Below, one piece after another: positions 1 to 6,618 of a stretch of DNA of 8,366 bases; position 1 is the stretch's first letter, and each line of letters begins with the position of its first letter. The translations under genes were made by a program, and so were the position numbers. The stretch covers positions 1-8,366 of the forward strand of contig CALGAA010000130.1 in the NCBI GenBank assembly GCA_937952445.1. The letters run 5' to 3'. The notes beneath the pieces were generated by a model, which saw only the letters and a list, made by a program, of their open reading frames with translations, did not search any database and was not told the DNA's origin. Origin of the DNA: an uncultured Bacteroidota bacterium (lineage in GTDB: Bacteria > Bacteroidota > Bacteroidia > Chitinophagales > Saprospiraceae).

Positions 1-1180
1 AGCGGAGGATACAGTACGGCATAGGTTACGGGAATTTGACAAGGTCAAGGAAGAAAACCCGGGCACCCTTGTTGGAGTATTGGGTTGCATGGCCGAACGA
101 TTGAAAACCAAATTACTGGAAGAAGAAAAATTGGTCGATCTGGTCGTGGGACCGGATGCATATCGGGATCTTCCCAAATTAATCCGTACCGCTGAAGATG
201 GAGACAAAGGTGTCAATGTTTTTCTATCACGGGAGGAAACATACGCTGACATTTCGCCGGTTCGACTCGACTCCAATGGCATTACAGCATTCATTTCCAT
301 AATGCGCGGATGTGATAATATGTGCTCATTTTGTGTGGTCCCATTCACCCGTGGACGGGAGCGAAGCAGGGATCCGTTTAGCATCGTGGCGGAAGCTTCA
401 GATTTGTTCCAAAAAGGATACCGGGAGGTAACTTTACTCGGTCAGAACGTAGACAGTTATCGATGGACCAGTCCCGATGGAGAGCACCAGGTATCGTTTT
501 CGGAATTGTTGTGCATGGTCGCTGACGTTCATCCTGATTTGCGGGTTCGATTTTCCACCTCACATCCAAAGGACATCACAGACGATGTGCTGTACGCTAT
601 TCGCGATTATGAAAATATTTGCAACTACATTCACCTGCCTGTACAGTCGGGGAACAGTCGCATCCTCCAACTGATGAACCGGACTTACGACCGGGAGTGG
701 TATATGAACAAAGTACGACGCATTTACGAGGTAATTCCGGATTGCGCAATCAGCTCCGATATGATCGCAGGTTTTTGTACAGAAACCGAGGAAGAACATC
801 GGGATACTTTATCGATGATGGAGTTCGCTCAGTACAGCATGTCCTATATGTTCTATTATTCTGAACGGCCGGGTACACTTGCCGAACGGAAATATGAGGA
901 TGACGTTCCTCTTGAGGTCAAAAAACAACGCCTCAGCGAAATCATCCAGTTGCAGCAAAAAATTTCACAGGCGCACAACGACAGAGATCTTGGAAAGACA
1001 TTCAAGGTTCTCATCGAAGGTGATTCCAGGAAATCCAAAGAGGATTTCAGGGGTAGAAATTCTCAAAACAAAATGATCGTATTCCCGAAAGTTGCGGACC
1101 ATAAACCCGGTGATTATGTGCATGTAAAAGTCACAGAAGCATCGAGTGCCACATTGCTGGGAAATATTGTCACACTATGA
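1..1180 (+). CDS. miaB: tRNA-2-methylthio-N6-isopentenyladenosine synthase MiaB (5' partial)
   Basis: MiaB is a radical SAM methylthiotransferase that adds a methylthio group to N6-isopentenyladenosine at position 37 of tRNAs reading UNN codons. The reading frame is open from base 2 (AEDTVRHRL...), so the gene enters from the left edge and its N-terminus is missing. The TTG at base 80 is internal. Visible parts are the last cysteine of the N-terminal cluster-binding domain in VLGCMAERLK, the radical SAM motif CDNMCSFC with cysteine codons at 311, 323 and 332, the following VVPFTRGRERSR stretch typical of MiaB, the radical SAM barrel (LLGQNVDSY, HLPVQSGN), and a C-terminal TRAM RNA-binding domain from about base 990 to the stop. 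RimO and MtaB are the related alternatives, but the CxxxCxxC context and the QNVDSY motif favour MiaB. Its stop overlaps the next start by 4 nt (ATGA), which indicates translational coupling. Confidence 0.95.
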   Translation, partial: AEDTVRHRLREFDKVKEENPGTLVGVLGCMAERLKTKLLEEEKLVDLVVGPDAYRDLPKLIRTAEDGDKGVNVFLSREETYADISPVRLDSNGITAFISIMRGCDNMCSFCVVPFTRGRERSRDPFSIVAEASDLFQKGYREVTLLGQNVDSYRWTSPDGEHQVSFSELLCMVADVHPDLRVRFSTSHPKDITDDVLYAIRDYENICNYIHLPVQSGNSRILQLMNRTYDREWYMNKVRRIYEVIPDCAISSDMIAGFCTETEEEHRDTLSMMEFAQYSMSYMFYYSERPGTLAERKYEDDVPLEVKKQRLSEIIQLQQKISQAHNDRDLGKTFKVLIEGDSRKSKEDFRGRNSQNKMIVFPKVADHKPGDYVHVKVTEASSATLLGNIVTL

Positions 1181-2463
1181 ATCCAACCATCCAGGGGATA
1201 AAAAGCCGGTACGGCCTGATCGGAAATTCCGAGGGTCTGAACGATGCCTTACGCAAGGCAATCCGGGTCGCTGGAACAGACCTGACGGTGTTGATTACAG
1301 GAGAGAGCGGGGTGGGGAAAGAAGTTATCTCCAAGATTATCCATCAGCACAGTCCACGCAAACACAATGCATTTATCGCGATCAACTGTGGGGCGATTCC
1401 GGAAGGCACCATCAATTCGGAGCTATTCGGTCACGAAAAAGGATCGTTTACCGGGGCCACGGCTGATCGAAAAGGTTATTTTGAAACGGTGGATGGCGGA
1501 ACCATTTTTCTCGATGAAATCGGTGAATTACCCCTGGACACTCAGTCCTATCTACTCAGGGTTTTGGAGAACGGGGAATTTATCCGGGTAGGATCCTCCG
1601 CTGTGTTGCATACCGACGTGCGGATTATCGCCGCGACCAATGTGGATCTGTACGAACAGGTCGAAAAAGGTAAATTCCGGCGTGATCTATACTATCGATT
1701 GAATACTGTGCCCATAGAAATACCGCCCCTGCGTGAACGGCGGGAAGACATCTGGATGATATTCCGAAAATTTAGTCTGGACATCGCTGAACGCCACCGG
1801 ATTGACCCCATTACCCTTACGCCCGAAGCCAAAGCACTTCTCATGCGGTACCAATGGCCCGGGAATATCCGTGAACTTCGCAACGTAGCGGAGCAACTGT
1901 CGATTATGTCCGAACGCCGTACCATCGACGAAGAGGATCTGCTGGAAGTATTGCCCGACCTCAATAAACGATACCTCCCCGCCCGCACGCACGATTTGAG
2001 TAAAGCCGAAGACAATTTGCAGGAAAGGGAAATTTTATATAAACTGTTATTCGACATGAAGGCTGATCTCAACGAACTCAAATCGTTGGTTTTTGGCCTC
2101 ATCAAAAAGAATAAACTCGACGTTCCGGATTCGGAAAGCATACTGAGTTTACCCGAGAGAGCGGGCTTGAGCTCCTGGTACAATGCCCATTCGGCCAGCA
2201 TCGACAAGTCACAAAGCGATGAATTGACCCCCCTGCGCAAAGAAGAGATTCCATCCATTATTATTCCCGACAATCAGAAAAGTCATAAATATTACGAAGA
2301 TTCTGAACCAGTAGAAGAAAGTTTGTCGTTGGAAGACATGGAAAAGGAAATGATTCGAAAGGCTTTGAAAAAATACAATGGCAAACGAAAGGATGCGGCT
2401 GAAGAACTGGGTATTTCCGAGCGTACGCTTTACCGGAAAATCAAACAATACGAACTCGAATGA
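1177..2463 (+). CDS. sigma-54-dependent transcriptional activator, AAA+ plus Fis-type HTH, no receiver domain
   Basis: This is an enhancer-binding protein that would use ATP hydrolysis to open promoters held by RNA polymerase with sigma-54. In its 428 residues the AAA+ domain starts almost at once: Walker A GESGVGKE (42-49), L1 loop GSFTGA (89-94, Ser replacing the usual Ala of GAFTGA), Walker B IFLDEIGE (D113, E114), sensor I IIAATN (150-155), arginine-finger segment FRRDLYYRLN (167-176) and sensor II region WPGNIREL (227-234). A variable, partly charged linker (about 262-385) leads to a C-terminal Fis-type helix-turn-helix (about 387-425, AAEELGISERTLYRKIK). No response-regulator, GAF or PAS domain precedes the ATPase. 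Control is therefore likely through protein partners or expression level, as in PspF; this is inference. It overlaps miaB and lptE by 4 nt each. A sigma-54-like promoter lies ahead of groES in this window and is a candidate target. Confidence 0.93.
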   Translation: MNPTIQGIKSRYGLIGNSEGLNDALRKAIRVAGTDLTVLITGESGVGKEVISKIIHQHSPRKHNAFIAINCGAIPEGTINSELFGHEKGSFTGATADRKGYFETVDGGTIFLDEIGELPLDTQSYLLRVLENGEFIRVGSSAVLHTDVRIIAATNVDLYEQVEKGKFRRDLYYRLNTVPIEIPPLRERREDIWMIFRKFSLDIAERHRIDPITLTPEAKALLMRYQWPGNIRELRNVAEQLSIMSERRTIDEEDLLEVLPDLNKRYLPARTHDLSKAEDNLQEREILYKLLFDMKADLNELKSLVFGLIKKNKLDVPDSESILSLPERAGLSSWYNAHSASIDKSQSDELTPLRKEEIPSIIIPDNQKSHKYYEDSEPVEESLSLEDMEKEMIRKALKKYNGKRKDAAEELGISERTLYRKIKQYELE

Positions 2464-3005
2464 CGATGAAACGGTATTTGGATTACACATTTGGCCCCTT
2501 AAAAAATGATGCGCTGCTTGCGGCGATGGGCATTATTTTTTTCACCCTGACCTCCTGCTATTCATTTAAGGGTGTGAGTATTCCGGAAGAGGTCACTACC
2601 TTTTATGTGGACGAGTTTGAAATCAGTAACCGTGCACTCAAAGCACCGCGACAATTGGGAACCGTTTTCACCGATCAGTTTAAGCAAAAGGTTTTACGGG
2701 AATCCCGCCTTACTTTTGATGAAGTCAATCCCAATGTGGAATTCAACGGTGAAATCACGCAGTTTGCCATCCGATCAGTCGCGCCCCAACCCGATGAAAC
2801 CACGGCATTTAGCCGGCTGGATATCACCATTCAGGTCAATTATATCGATTATATGGACGAAGAAAATAACTGGACGAAATCCTTTTCTGATTTCAGAAAC
2901 TTTGAGCGAAATGTAAACTTTCTGGATGTTCAGGATCAGTTGGTCATGGAGATCTTTGATCAAATCAGTGAAGATGTTTTCAATGAAACCTTCTCAAACT
3001 GGTAG
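2460..3005 (+). CDS. lptE: LptE-like LPS-assembly outer-membrane lipoprotein
   Basis: LptE plugs the LptD barrel and helps deliver lipopolysaccharide to the outer leaflet of the outer membrane. The 181-residue product has a hydrophobic N-terminal segment ending in a lipobox, LTSC, with the lipidated cysteine at residue 33. The mature protein opens CYSFKGVSIPEEVTTFYVDEFE, the usual pattern for Bacteroidota LptE proteins, and continues with alternating strands (for example VEFNGEITQFAI and DITIQVNYIDY) and a C-terminal helix (QLVMEIFDQISEDVF). The start at 2460 overlaps the preceding stop (ATGA) and is chosen for coupling; ATG at 2466 is an alternative that shortens a rather long signal peptide by two residues. 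LptE diverges strongly between phyla, so the call rests on lipoprotein form, length, the N-terminal pattern and gene order. Confidence 0.85.
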   Translation: MTMKRYLDYTFGPLKNDALLAAMGIIFFTLTSCYSFKGVSIPEEVTTFYVDEFEISNRALKAPRQLGTVFTDQFKQKVLRESRLTFDEVNPNVEFNGEITQFAIRSVAPQPDETTAFSRLDITIQVNYIDYMDEENNWTKSFSDFRNFERNVNFLDVQDQLVMEIFDQISEDVFNETFSNW

Positions 3006-3008
3006 ACT

Positions 3009-4109
3009 ATGAATTCACCCGCATATTACATCCTGGACCCGCTCAGATTGGAAGAAATAGACTACGAAGATCTGCTTATCAGCATGGAAGAACATCCTAC
3101 CAAAACCGAGGTAGCTTTTGTGACTTTACTCAAACAAAAGTTTGCATTCGGCCGGGTAGATGATGAGTTGGTCCATCACCTGATCGCCATCGAAAACGAC
3201 AAGAATGCCCTCCAGGATATGTTGCAGGTCGTCCAGCGATTCCCCGCCAAATCCGATCTGCCTCATACGGTATCCGACACCCCGGAAGGGCCTTTAAACA
3301 ATCCCGAAGAGAATGATCGAAAAAATGGCGAAAATGGAACTTCCTCCAACGATTTCCCACCCGAAAACCAGTATAGTGAATTTCAAACACCTATAGAAGA
3401 AGACGAAGAGGAAATCGCACCGGACGAGGTGAATATCCAACCTGAGCATATGGCAACCGAGACGGATGAGTTGGAAAAAATATCGGACGGGATTGAACCA
3501 GAAAAAGGGGATGGGGAAATCGAGGATCAGGATTATGACACACAGGCACAGATCATCAGTGAAGACAAACATCCGGATAATTTGGATTTTTCTTCCCCCG
3601 ACGTAGAATCCAACATGGAGGGTGACAAAAATCGCCCTGAGGAGTTCACAAAAACACCGCTGGAGAAGAAGGAACGACCCAAATTGAAGAAAAAGAAGAA
3701 AAAGAAAAAGAAAAAATCCAACCTGGAAAGATACGTTTCCCGAAAAAATCAGAAGGAGAGCGAGAGGAAAAACGCTGGAGACGACGAATCGGAAGATGGG
3801 GAAATGAGTTTTACCTCCTGGCTACGTGATCGTGATGCGAACCCGGGTACAGCCAGGGAATTTAAACGGAATAAAAAAGGCATTAAAAAGAAGAAAATCC
3901 GGAAGAAAACTCGCGCTGAAAAGCTGGCCGAAAAAAGTATAGCTGAAAACGAAGAAGTCGTCAGTGAAACGCTGGCTGATCTGTATACCAAACAAGGTCT
4001 ATTGGAAAAGGCGATAGGGATGTATGAAAAATTAAGTTTGAAGTTTCCGGAAAAAAGTGGTTACTTTGCAGGACGTATAGAAGAAATCCATAAATCAAAA
4101 TCAGAATAG
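3009..4109 (+). CDS. Highly charged low-complexity protein with C-terminal TPR-like unit
   Basis: No function can be assigned. The 366-residue product has three zones. Residues 1-78 look folded and helical (YYILDPLRLEEIDYEDLL...). Residues about 79-225 are acidic and probably disordered, rich in Glu, Asp, Pro and Asn. Residues 223-310 are strongly basic, with ten consecutive lysines at 227-236 and a second cluster (GIKKKKIRKK). The last ~50 residues (315-366) carry one TPR-like helix pair, ETLADLYTKQGLLEKAIGMY followed by EKLSLKFPEKSGYFAGRIEE. Proteins with this same tail occur between lptE and secG in other Bacteroidota, where they are annotated only as TPR or hypothetical proteins; that is recalled knowledge, not a search result. 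No signal peptide or membrane segment is visible, so it is probably cytoplasmic. It begins 3 nt after lptE and ends 4 nt before secG, so it is almost certainly co-transcribed. Confidence 0.85.
   Translation: MNSPAYYILDPLRLEEIDYEDLLISMEEHPTKTEVAFVTLLKQKFAFGRVDDELVHHLIAIENDKNALQDMLQVVQRFPAKSDLPHTVSDTPEGPLNNPEENDRKNGENGTSSNDFPPENQYSEFQTPIEEDEEEIAPDEVNIQPEHMATETDELEKISDGIEPEKGDGEIEDQDYDTQAQIISEDKHPDNLDFSSPDVESNMEGDKNRPEEFTKTPLEKKERPKLKKKKKKKKKKSNLERYVSRKNQKESERKNAGDDESEDGEMSFTSWLRDRDANPGTAREFKRNKKGIKKKKIRKKTRAEKLAEKSIAENEEVVSETLADLYTKQGLLEKAIGMYEKLSLKFPEKSGYFAGRIEEIHKSKSE
3687..3716 (+). repeat. Ten-codon lysine tract (mixed AAG/AAA)
   Basis: Ten consecutive lysine codons in the charged protein gene encode residues 227-236. 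AAG and AAA codons are mixed and the longest pure A run is six. It lies between the acidic disordered zone and the basic second half. Such tracts can slow ribosomes and could bind nucleic acid or acidic lipids; no effect is shown here. Confidence 0.9.
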
Positions 4110-4113
4110 CGTC

Positions 4114-4380
4114 ATGGTAACAGCAATGACAATACTTATCGCGATCATCAGCGTCCTACTCATGCTGGTGGTTCTCATCCAAAACCCCAAAGGCGGTGGT
4201 GTCGACTCTACGTTTGGGGGGCAAAGCGCGAATCAAATGTTTGGGGCTGCTCGCAGTACCAATCTCGTGGAAAAAGCAACCTGGGGTTTGGCTATATTAC
4301 TCGTGGTATTATGTATTATTACGACCATCATTGTGAGCAATACAGGAGGAGGATCAACGATTCCGCTCCTTTCTGAATAG
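4114..4380 (+). CDS. secG: Preprotein translocase subunit SecG
   Basis: SecG is the small accessory subunit of the SecYEG channel in the inner membrane and aids SecA-driven export. The 88-residue product has the expected two transmembrane helices (about 5-22 and 56-75). Between them is the conserved cytoplasmic loop LIQNPKGGGVDSTFGG followed by NQMFGAARSTNLVEKATW. Length and topology match the family; the tail is short (SNTGGGSTIPLLSE). The start at 4114 lies 4 nt after the preceding stop; ATG at 4126 (MTILIAI) is a possible alternative that still keeps the first helix. It is the last gene of the operon and is followed closely by a terminator. Confidence 0.95.
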   Translation: MVTAMTILIAIISVLLMLVVLIQNPKGGGVDSTFGGQSANQMFGAARSTNLVEKATWGLAILLVVLCIITTIIVSNTGGGSTIPLLSE

Positions 4381-4406
4381 TTCAAAAAAATACACCTACT
4401 TATGTC

Positions 4407-4442
4407 AAAATGTCCTTGGAATTCCAGGGACATTTTTTTTTT
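4407..4442 (+). terminator. Rho-independent terminator after secG
   Basis: The arms AAAATGTCCTTGGAA and TTCCAGGGACATTTT can form a stem of up to 15 pairs with a single T-G wobble (the innermost pairs will open as the loop). A run of ten T follows at 4433-4442. It starts 26 nt after the secG stop and ends the miaB-secG operon. The A-rich left flank means some bidirectional activity is possible. Confidence 0.9.
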
Positions 4443-4473
4443 GCGTCTATGTCGGAATTATTTTCAGCACCCT

Positions 4474-4486
4474 TGCCACTTTGTCA
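4474..4486. promoter_or_regulatory. Imperfect inverted repeat TGCCA-N3-TGTCA upstream of groES
   Basis: TGCCA (4474-4478) and TGTCA (4482-4486) are near-complementary half-sites separated by CTT, in the groES promoter region and about 13 bp upstream of the sigma-54-like element. Its centre would be near -46 relative to the predicted start of transcription. It could be an operator or activator site; only the repeat itself is seen, and short imperfect repeats occur by chance. Confidence 0.4.
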
Positions 4487-4499
4487 GTAAAAAGCCCAT

Positions 4500-4515
4500 T
4501 GGCATTAAAAATGCA
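4500..4515 (+). promoter_or_regulatory. Putative sigma-54 (-24/-12) promoter for groESL
   Basis: TGGCATTAAAAATGCA carries the GG of the -24 element (4501-4502) and the GC of the -12 element (4513-4514), with the required 10 bp between them. It matches the consensus TGGCAYR-N4-TTGCW at nearly all conserved positions; the mismatches are T for R after TGGCAT and A for the first T of TTGC. Transcription would start near 4525, giving a leader of about 48 nt before groES. An alternative reading is that the bases belong to an imperfect hairpin (arms CCCAT/ATGGG and GCATT/AATGC, 4495-4522). No CIRCE element and no convincing Bacteroidota TAnnTTTG promoter was seen in the gap. Confidence 0.6.
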
Positions 4516-4572
4516 TTATGGGAAGCTGTACGAAAAATTTTATTTTTTTAACTATAAAAAACCTTAGGTGTT

Positions 4573-4845
4573 ATGATGAAGCCAATCAACGACAGAGTAG
4601 TGGTAAAACCTGCTCCCGCTGATGAAAAAACCAAGGGGGGTATTATTATCCCCGATACTGCGAAAGAAAAACCTCAACGAGGTGAAGTCGTAGCAGTCGG
4701 TCCCGGAAAGGACGGAAACGAAATGACTGTTTCCAAAGGAGACATCGTTCTCTATGGCAAATACGCCGGTCAGGAAATCTCCTGGGAAGGAACCGATTAT
4801 TTGATCATGCGGGAGGATGACATCCTGGTTATACTTGAAGGATAA
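4573..4845 (+). CDS. groES: Co-chaperonin GroES
   Basis: GroES is the heptameric lid that closes the GroEL folding chamber in the cytoplasm. The 90-residue product has the family opening MKPINDRVVVKP, the mobile loop that contacts GroEL (about 17-34, EKTKGGIIIPDTAKEKP), the GEVVAVGPGK strand region, and the C-terminal YLIMREDDILVILE. Length is normal. Two ATG codons stand in tandem at 4573 and 4576; either may be used and they differ by one methionine. There is no clear Shine-Dalgarno sequence. It is the first gene of a two-gene operon with groEL, 50 nt downstream, behind a 192-bp gap that holds a putative sigma-54 promoter and an inverted repeat. Confidence 0.97.
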   Translation: MMKPINDRVVVKPAPADEKTKGGIIIPDTAKEKPQRGEVVAVGPGKDGNEMTVSKGDIVLYGKYAGQEISWEGTDYLIMREDDILVILEG

Positions 4846-4863
4846 CCGATCCCTCCTTTTTTT
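4840..4863 (+). terminator. Weak hairpin with T-run between groES and groEL (possible attenuator)
   Basis: GGAT (4840-4843) can pair with ATCC (4849-4852) across AACCG, and the alternative arms AAGGA and TCCTT overlap it. A run of seven T (4857-4863) follows. The left arm includes part of the groES stop codon. The stem is short, so strong termination is unlikely; partial attenuation or mRNA processing between groES and groEL is possible. Confidence 0.3.
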
Positions 4864-4895
4864 ATTCTATTAACTAATATTAAAATCTTATTACA

Positions 4896-6536
4896 ATGGC
4901 TAAAGAAATTAGCTTTAACCTGGACGCGAGAAATAAACTCAAATCCGGCGTCGATCAACTAGCGAATGCAGTTAAAATAACGCTGGGGCCAAAAGGTCGT
5001 AACGTAGTACTACAAAAATCATTTGGAGCTCCTGCAGTCACCAAAGACGGTGTGACTGTAGCCAAAGAAATCGAATTGAAAGATCCCATTGAAAACATGG
5101 GTGCTCAAATGGTCAAGGAGGTAGCTTCCAAAACAGGTGATATCGCTGGTGACGGTACCACGACTGCTACAGTTCTGGCACAGTCTATGATTCAGGCTGG
5201 AATGAAAAACGTAACCGCCGGAGCAAATCCCATGGACCTGAAGCGCGGTATTGACCTTGCGGTAAAAAAAGTGGTTGAAAACTTAAAAAGCCAAACCGAG
5301 AGGATCGAAAATGATCTGGATAAAGTAAAACAAGTAGCTGCCATTTCAGCGAACAACGATCAGGAAATTGGAGAGTTGATCGCCGATGCTATGAAACGGG
5401 TCACCAAAGACGGTGTAATTACTGTGGAAGAATCGAAGGGAACGGATACTTATGTGGATGAGGTGATCGGCATGCAGTTTGACCGGGGGTACTTGTCGCC
5501 ATACTTTGTCACCGATACGGAAGACATGGTCGCCGAGTATGATGATGCTCTAATCCTGATCCACGACAAGAAAGTTTCCAATATGCAGGAAATCCTGCCC
5601 ATTTTGGAAAAAGCCGTGGGCTCTGGTAAGCCTTTACTGATAATCGCCGAGGATATTGACAGCCAGGCCCTGGGAGTACTGGTCGTTAACCGCCTACGTG
5701 CCCAGTTGAAAGTCGTAGCTGTTAAAGCTCCTGGATTTGGAGACCGCCGAAAAGCCATGCTGGAGGATATTGCGATTCTGACTGGTGGTACGGTGATCAG
5801 CGAAGAAAAAGGATACAAACTCGAAAATACAGAGTTGGAACACCTGGGTACAGCTGAAAAAATATCGGTTGATAAAGACAATACGACCATCGTCAATGGC
5901 CGGGGAGATCAAAATCTGATCGACGCCCGGATCAATCAAATCAAACAACAAATCGAAACCACGACTTCTGAATACGATAAAGAAAAGCTTCAGGAGCGAT
6001 TGGCTAAATTAGCCGGTGGTGTCGCAGTATTGTATGTTGGTGCCGCTACTGAAACAGAGATGAAAGAGAAAAAAGACCGGGTAGATGATGCACTACACGC
6101 CACTCGTGCTGCTGTTGAGGAAGGAATCGTAGCTGGTGGAGGTGTTGCCCTGGTCCGGGCCATCGAAAGCCTTGACGGTTTAGAAGGAAGCAACCAGGAT
6201 GAAAATATTGGAATCCAAATCATCCGAAATGCCCTGGAAGCTCCTATTCGTGCGATTTCCAATAACGCTGGAGTGGAAGGCTCCGTCATATTACAGAAAG
6301 TAAAAGAAGGTTCTGGAGCATTCGGGTACAACGCCCGCACGGACGAATACCTTGACTTGAAAAAAGCAGGAGTAATCGATCCTACAAAAGTTACGCGTAT
6401 ATCTCTAGAAAATGCAGCTTCTATCGCTGGTATGATCCTGACTACTGATTGCGTCGTAAGCGAATTACCAAGTGAAAATGACAACGCCGCAATGCCAGGC
6501 GGAATGCCCGGCGGCGGAATGGGAGGTATGATGTAA
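4896..6536 (+). CDS. groEL: Chaperonin GroEL
   Basis: GroEL is the 60-kDa double-ring ATP-dependent folding chaperone of the cytoplasm. The 546-residue product is full length. It shows the equatorial ATP-binding segments ITLGPKGRNVVLQ (28-40), DGVTVAKEIEL (51-61) and GDGTTTATVLAQ (about 85-96, with catalytic-region D86 matching E. coli D87), an intact apical domain (for example APGFGDRRKAMLEDIAILTG), the intermediate-domain segment RVDDALHATRAAVEEGIVAG with the conserved Asp residues, and the flexible Gly-Met tail MPGGMPGGGMGGMM. Nothing suggests a divergent paralogue. The start at 4896 (MAKEI) follows an AT-rich leader with no Shine-Dalgarno sequence, a usual Bacteroidota trait for strongly expressed genes. 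It is co-transcribed with groES and ends at a strong terminator. Confidence 0.99.
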   Translation: MAKEISFNLDARNKLKSGVDQLANAVKITLGPKGRNVVLQKSFGAPAVTKDGVTVAKEIELKDPIENMGAQMVKEVASKTGDIAGDGTTTATVLAQSMIQAGMKNVTAGANPMDLKRGIDLAVKKVVENLKSQTERIENDLDKVKQVAAISANNDQEIGELIADAMKRVTKDGVITVEESKGTDTYVDEVIGMQFDRGYLSPYFVTDTEDMVAEYDDALILIHDKKVSNMQEILPILEKAVGSGKPLLIIAEDIDSQALGVLVVNRLRAQLKVVAVKAPGFGDRRKAMLEDIAILTGGTVISEEKGYKLENTELEHLGTAEKISVDKDNTTIVNGRGDQNLIDARINQIKQQIETTTSEYDKEKLQERLAKLAGGVAVLYVGAATETEMKEKKDRVDDALHATRAAVEEGIVAGGGVALVRAIESLDGLEGSNQDENIGIQIIRNALEAPIRAISNNAGVEGSVILQKVKEGSGAFGYNARTDEYLDLKKAGVIDPTKVTRISLENAASIAGMILTTDCVVSELPSENDNAAMPGGMPGGGMGGMM

Positions 6537-6553
6537 ATCATCCAACTTTTTGC

Positions 6554-6600
6554 AAAAATAAAAACCGGAAATCCTGCGGGATCTTCCGGTTTTTATTTTT
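6554..6600. terminator. Long palindromic terminator after groEL, likely bidirectional
   Basis: A perfect 17-bp inverted repeat, with left arm 6554-6570 and right arm 6584-6600, has the core AACCGGAA / TTCCGGTT flanked by A-rich and T-rich tails. Inside it, ATCC (6571-6574) and GGAT (6579-6582) extend the stem around a TGCG loop with one bulged C. Because both flanks are A/T runs, it can end transcription from groEL and also from any gene reading leftward. Confidence 0.93.
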
Positions 6601-6618
6601 GTGCTTTGTGCTTCCTTC

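Noticed and set aside
80..82. TTG at base 80 as the start of miaB
   Set aside because: The frame is open upstream to the window edge and encodes MiaB-like residues ending in VLGCM, so this TTG is an internal leucine.
1692..2273. 193-codon minus-strand open frame inside the sigma-54 activator gene
   Set aside because: It is antisense to a clear AAA+ coding region, has Ser/Arg-rich low-information composition and shows no recognisable domain; a shadow of the real gene.
4495..4522. Terminator reading of the CCCAT...ATGGG hairpin ahead of groES
   Set aside because: The stem is interrupted by an internal loop and no T run follows directly; the sigma-54 promoter reading explains the conserved bases better.
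4443..4572. CIRCE operator for HrcA ahead of groES
   Set aside because: I looked for TTAGCACTC-N9-GAGTGCTAA. Only a loose CAGCACCC-like piece near 4465 is present, without its partner half.
5450..5896. 148-codon minus-strand open frame inside groEL
   Set aside because: Same reason: an antisense shadow of a conserved gene, with no independent support.
5990..6541. 183-codon minus-strand open frame inside groEL
   Set aside because: Antisense to the highly conserved groEL; its Ser/Pro/Ala-rich translation shows no domain of its own.
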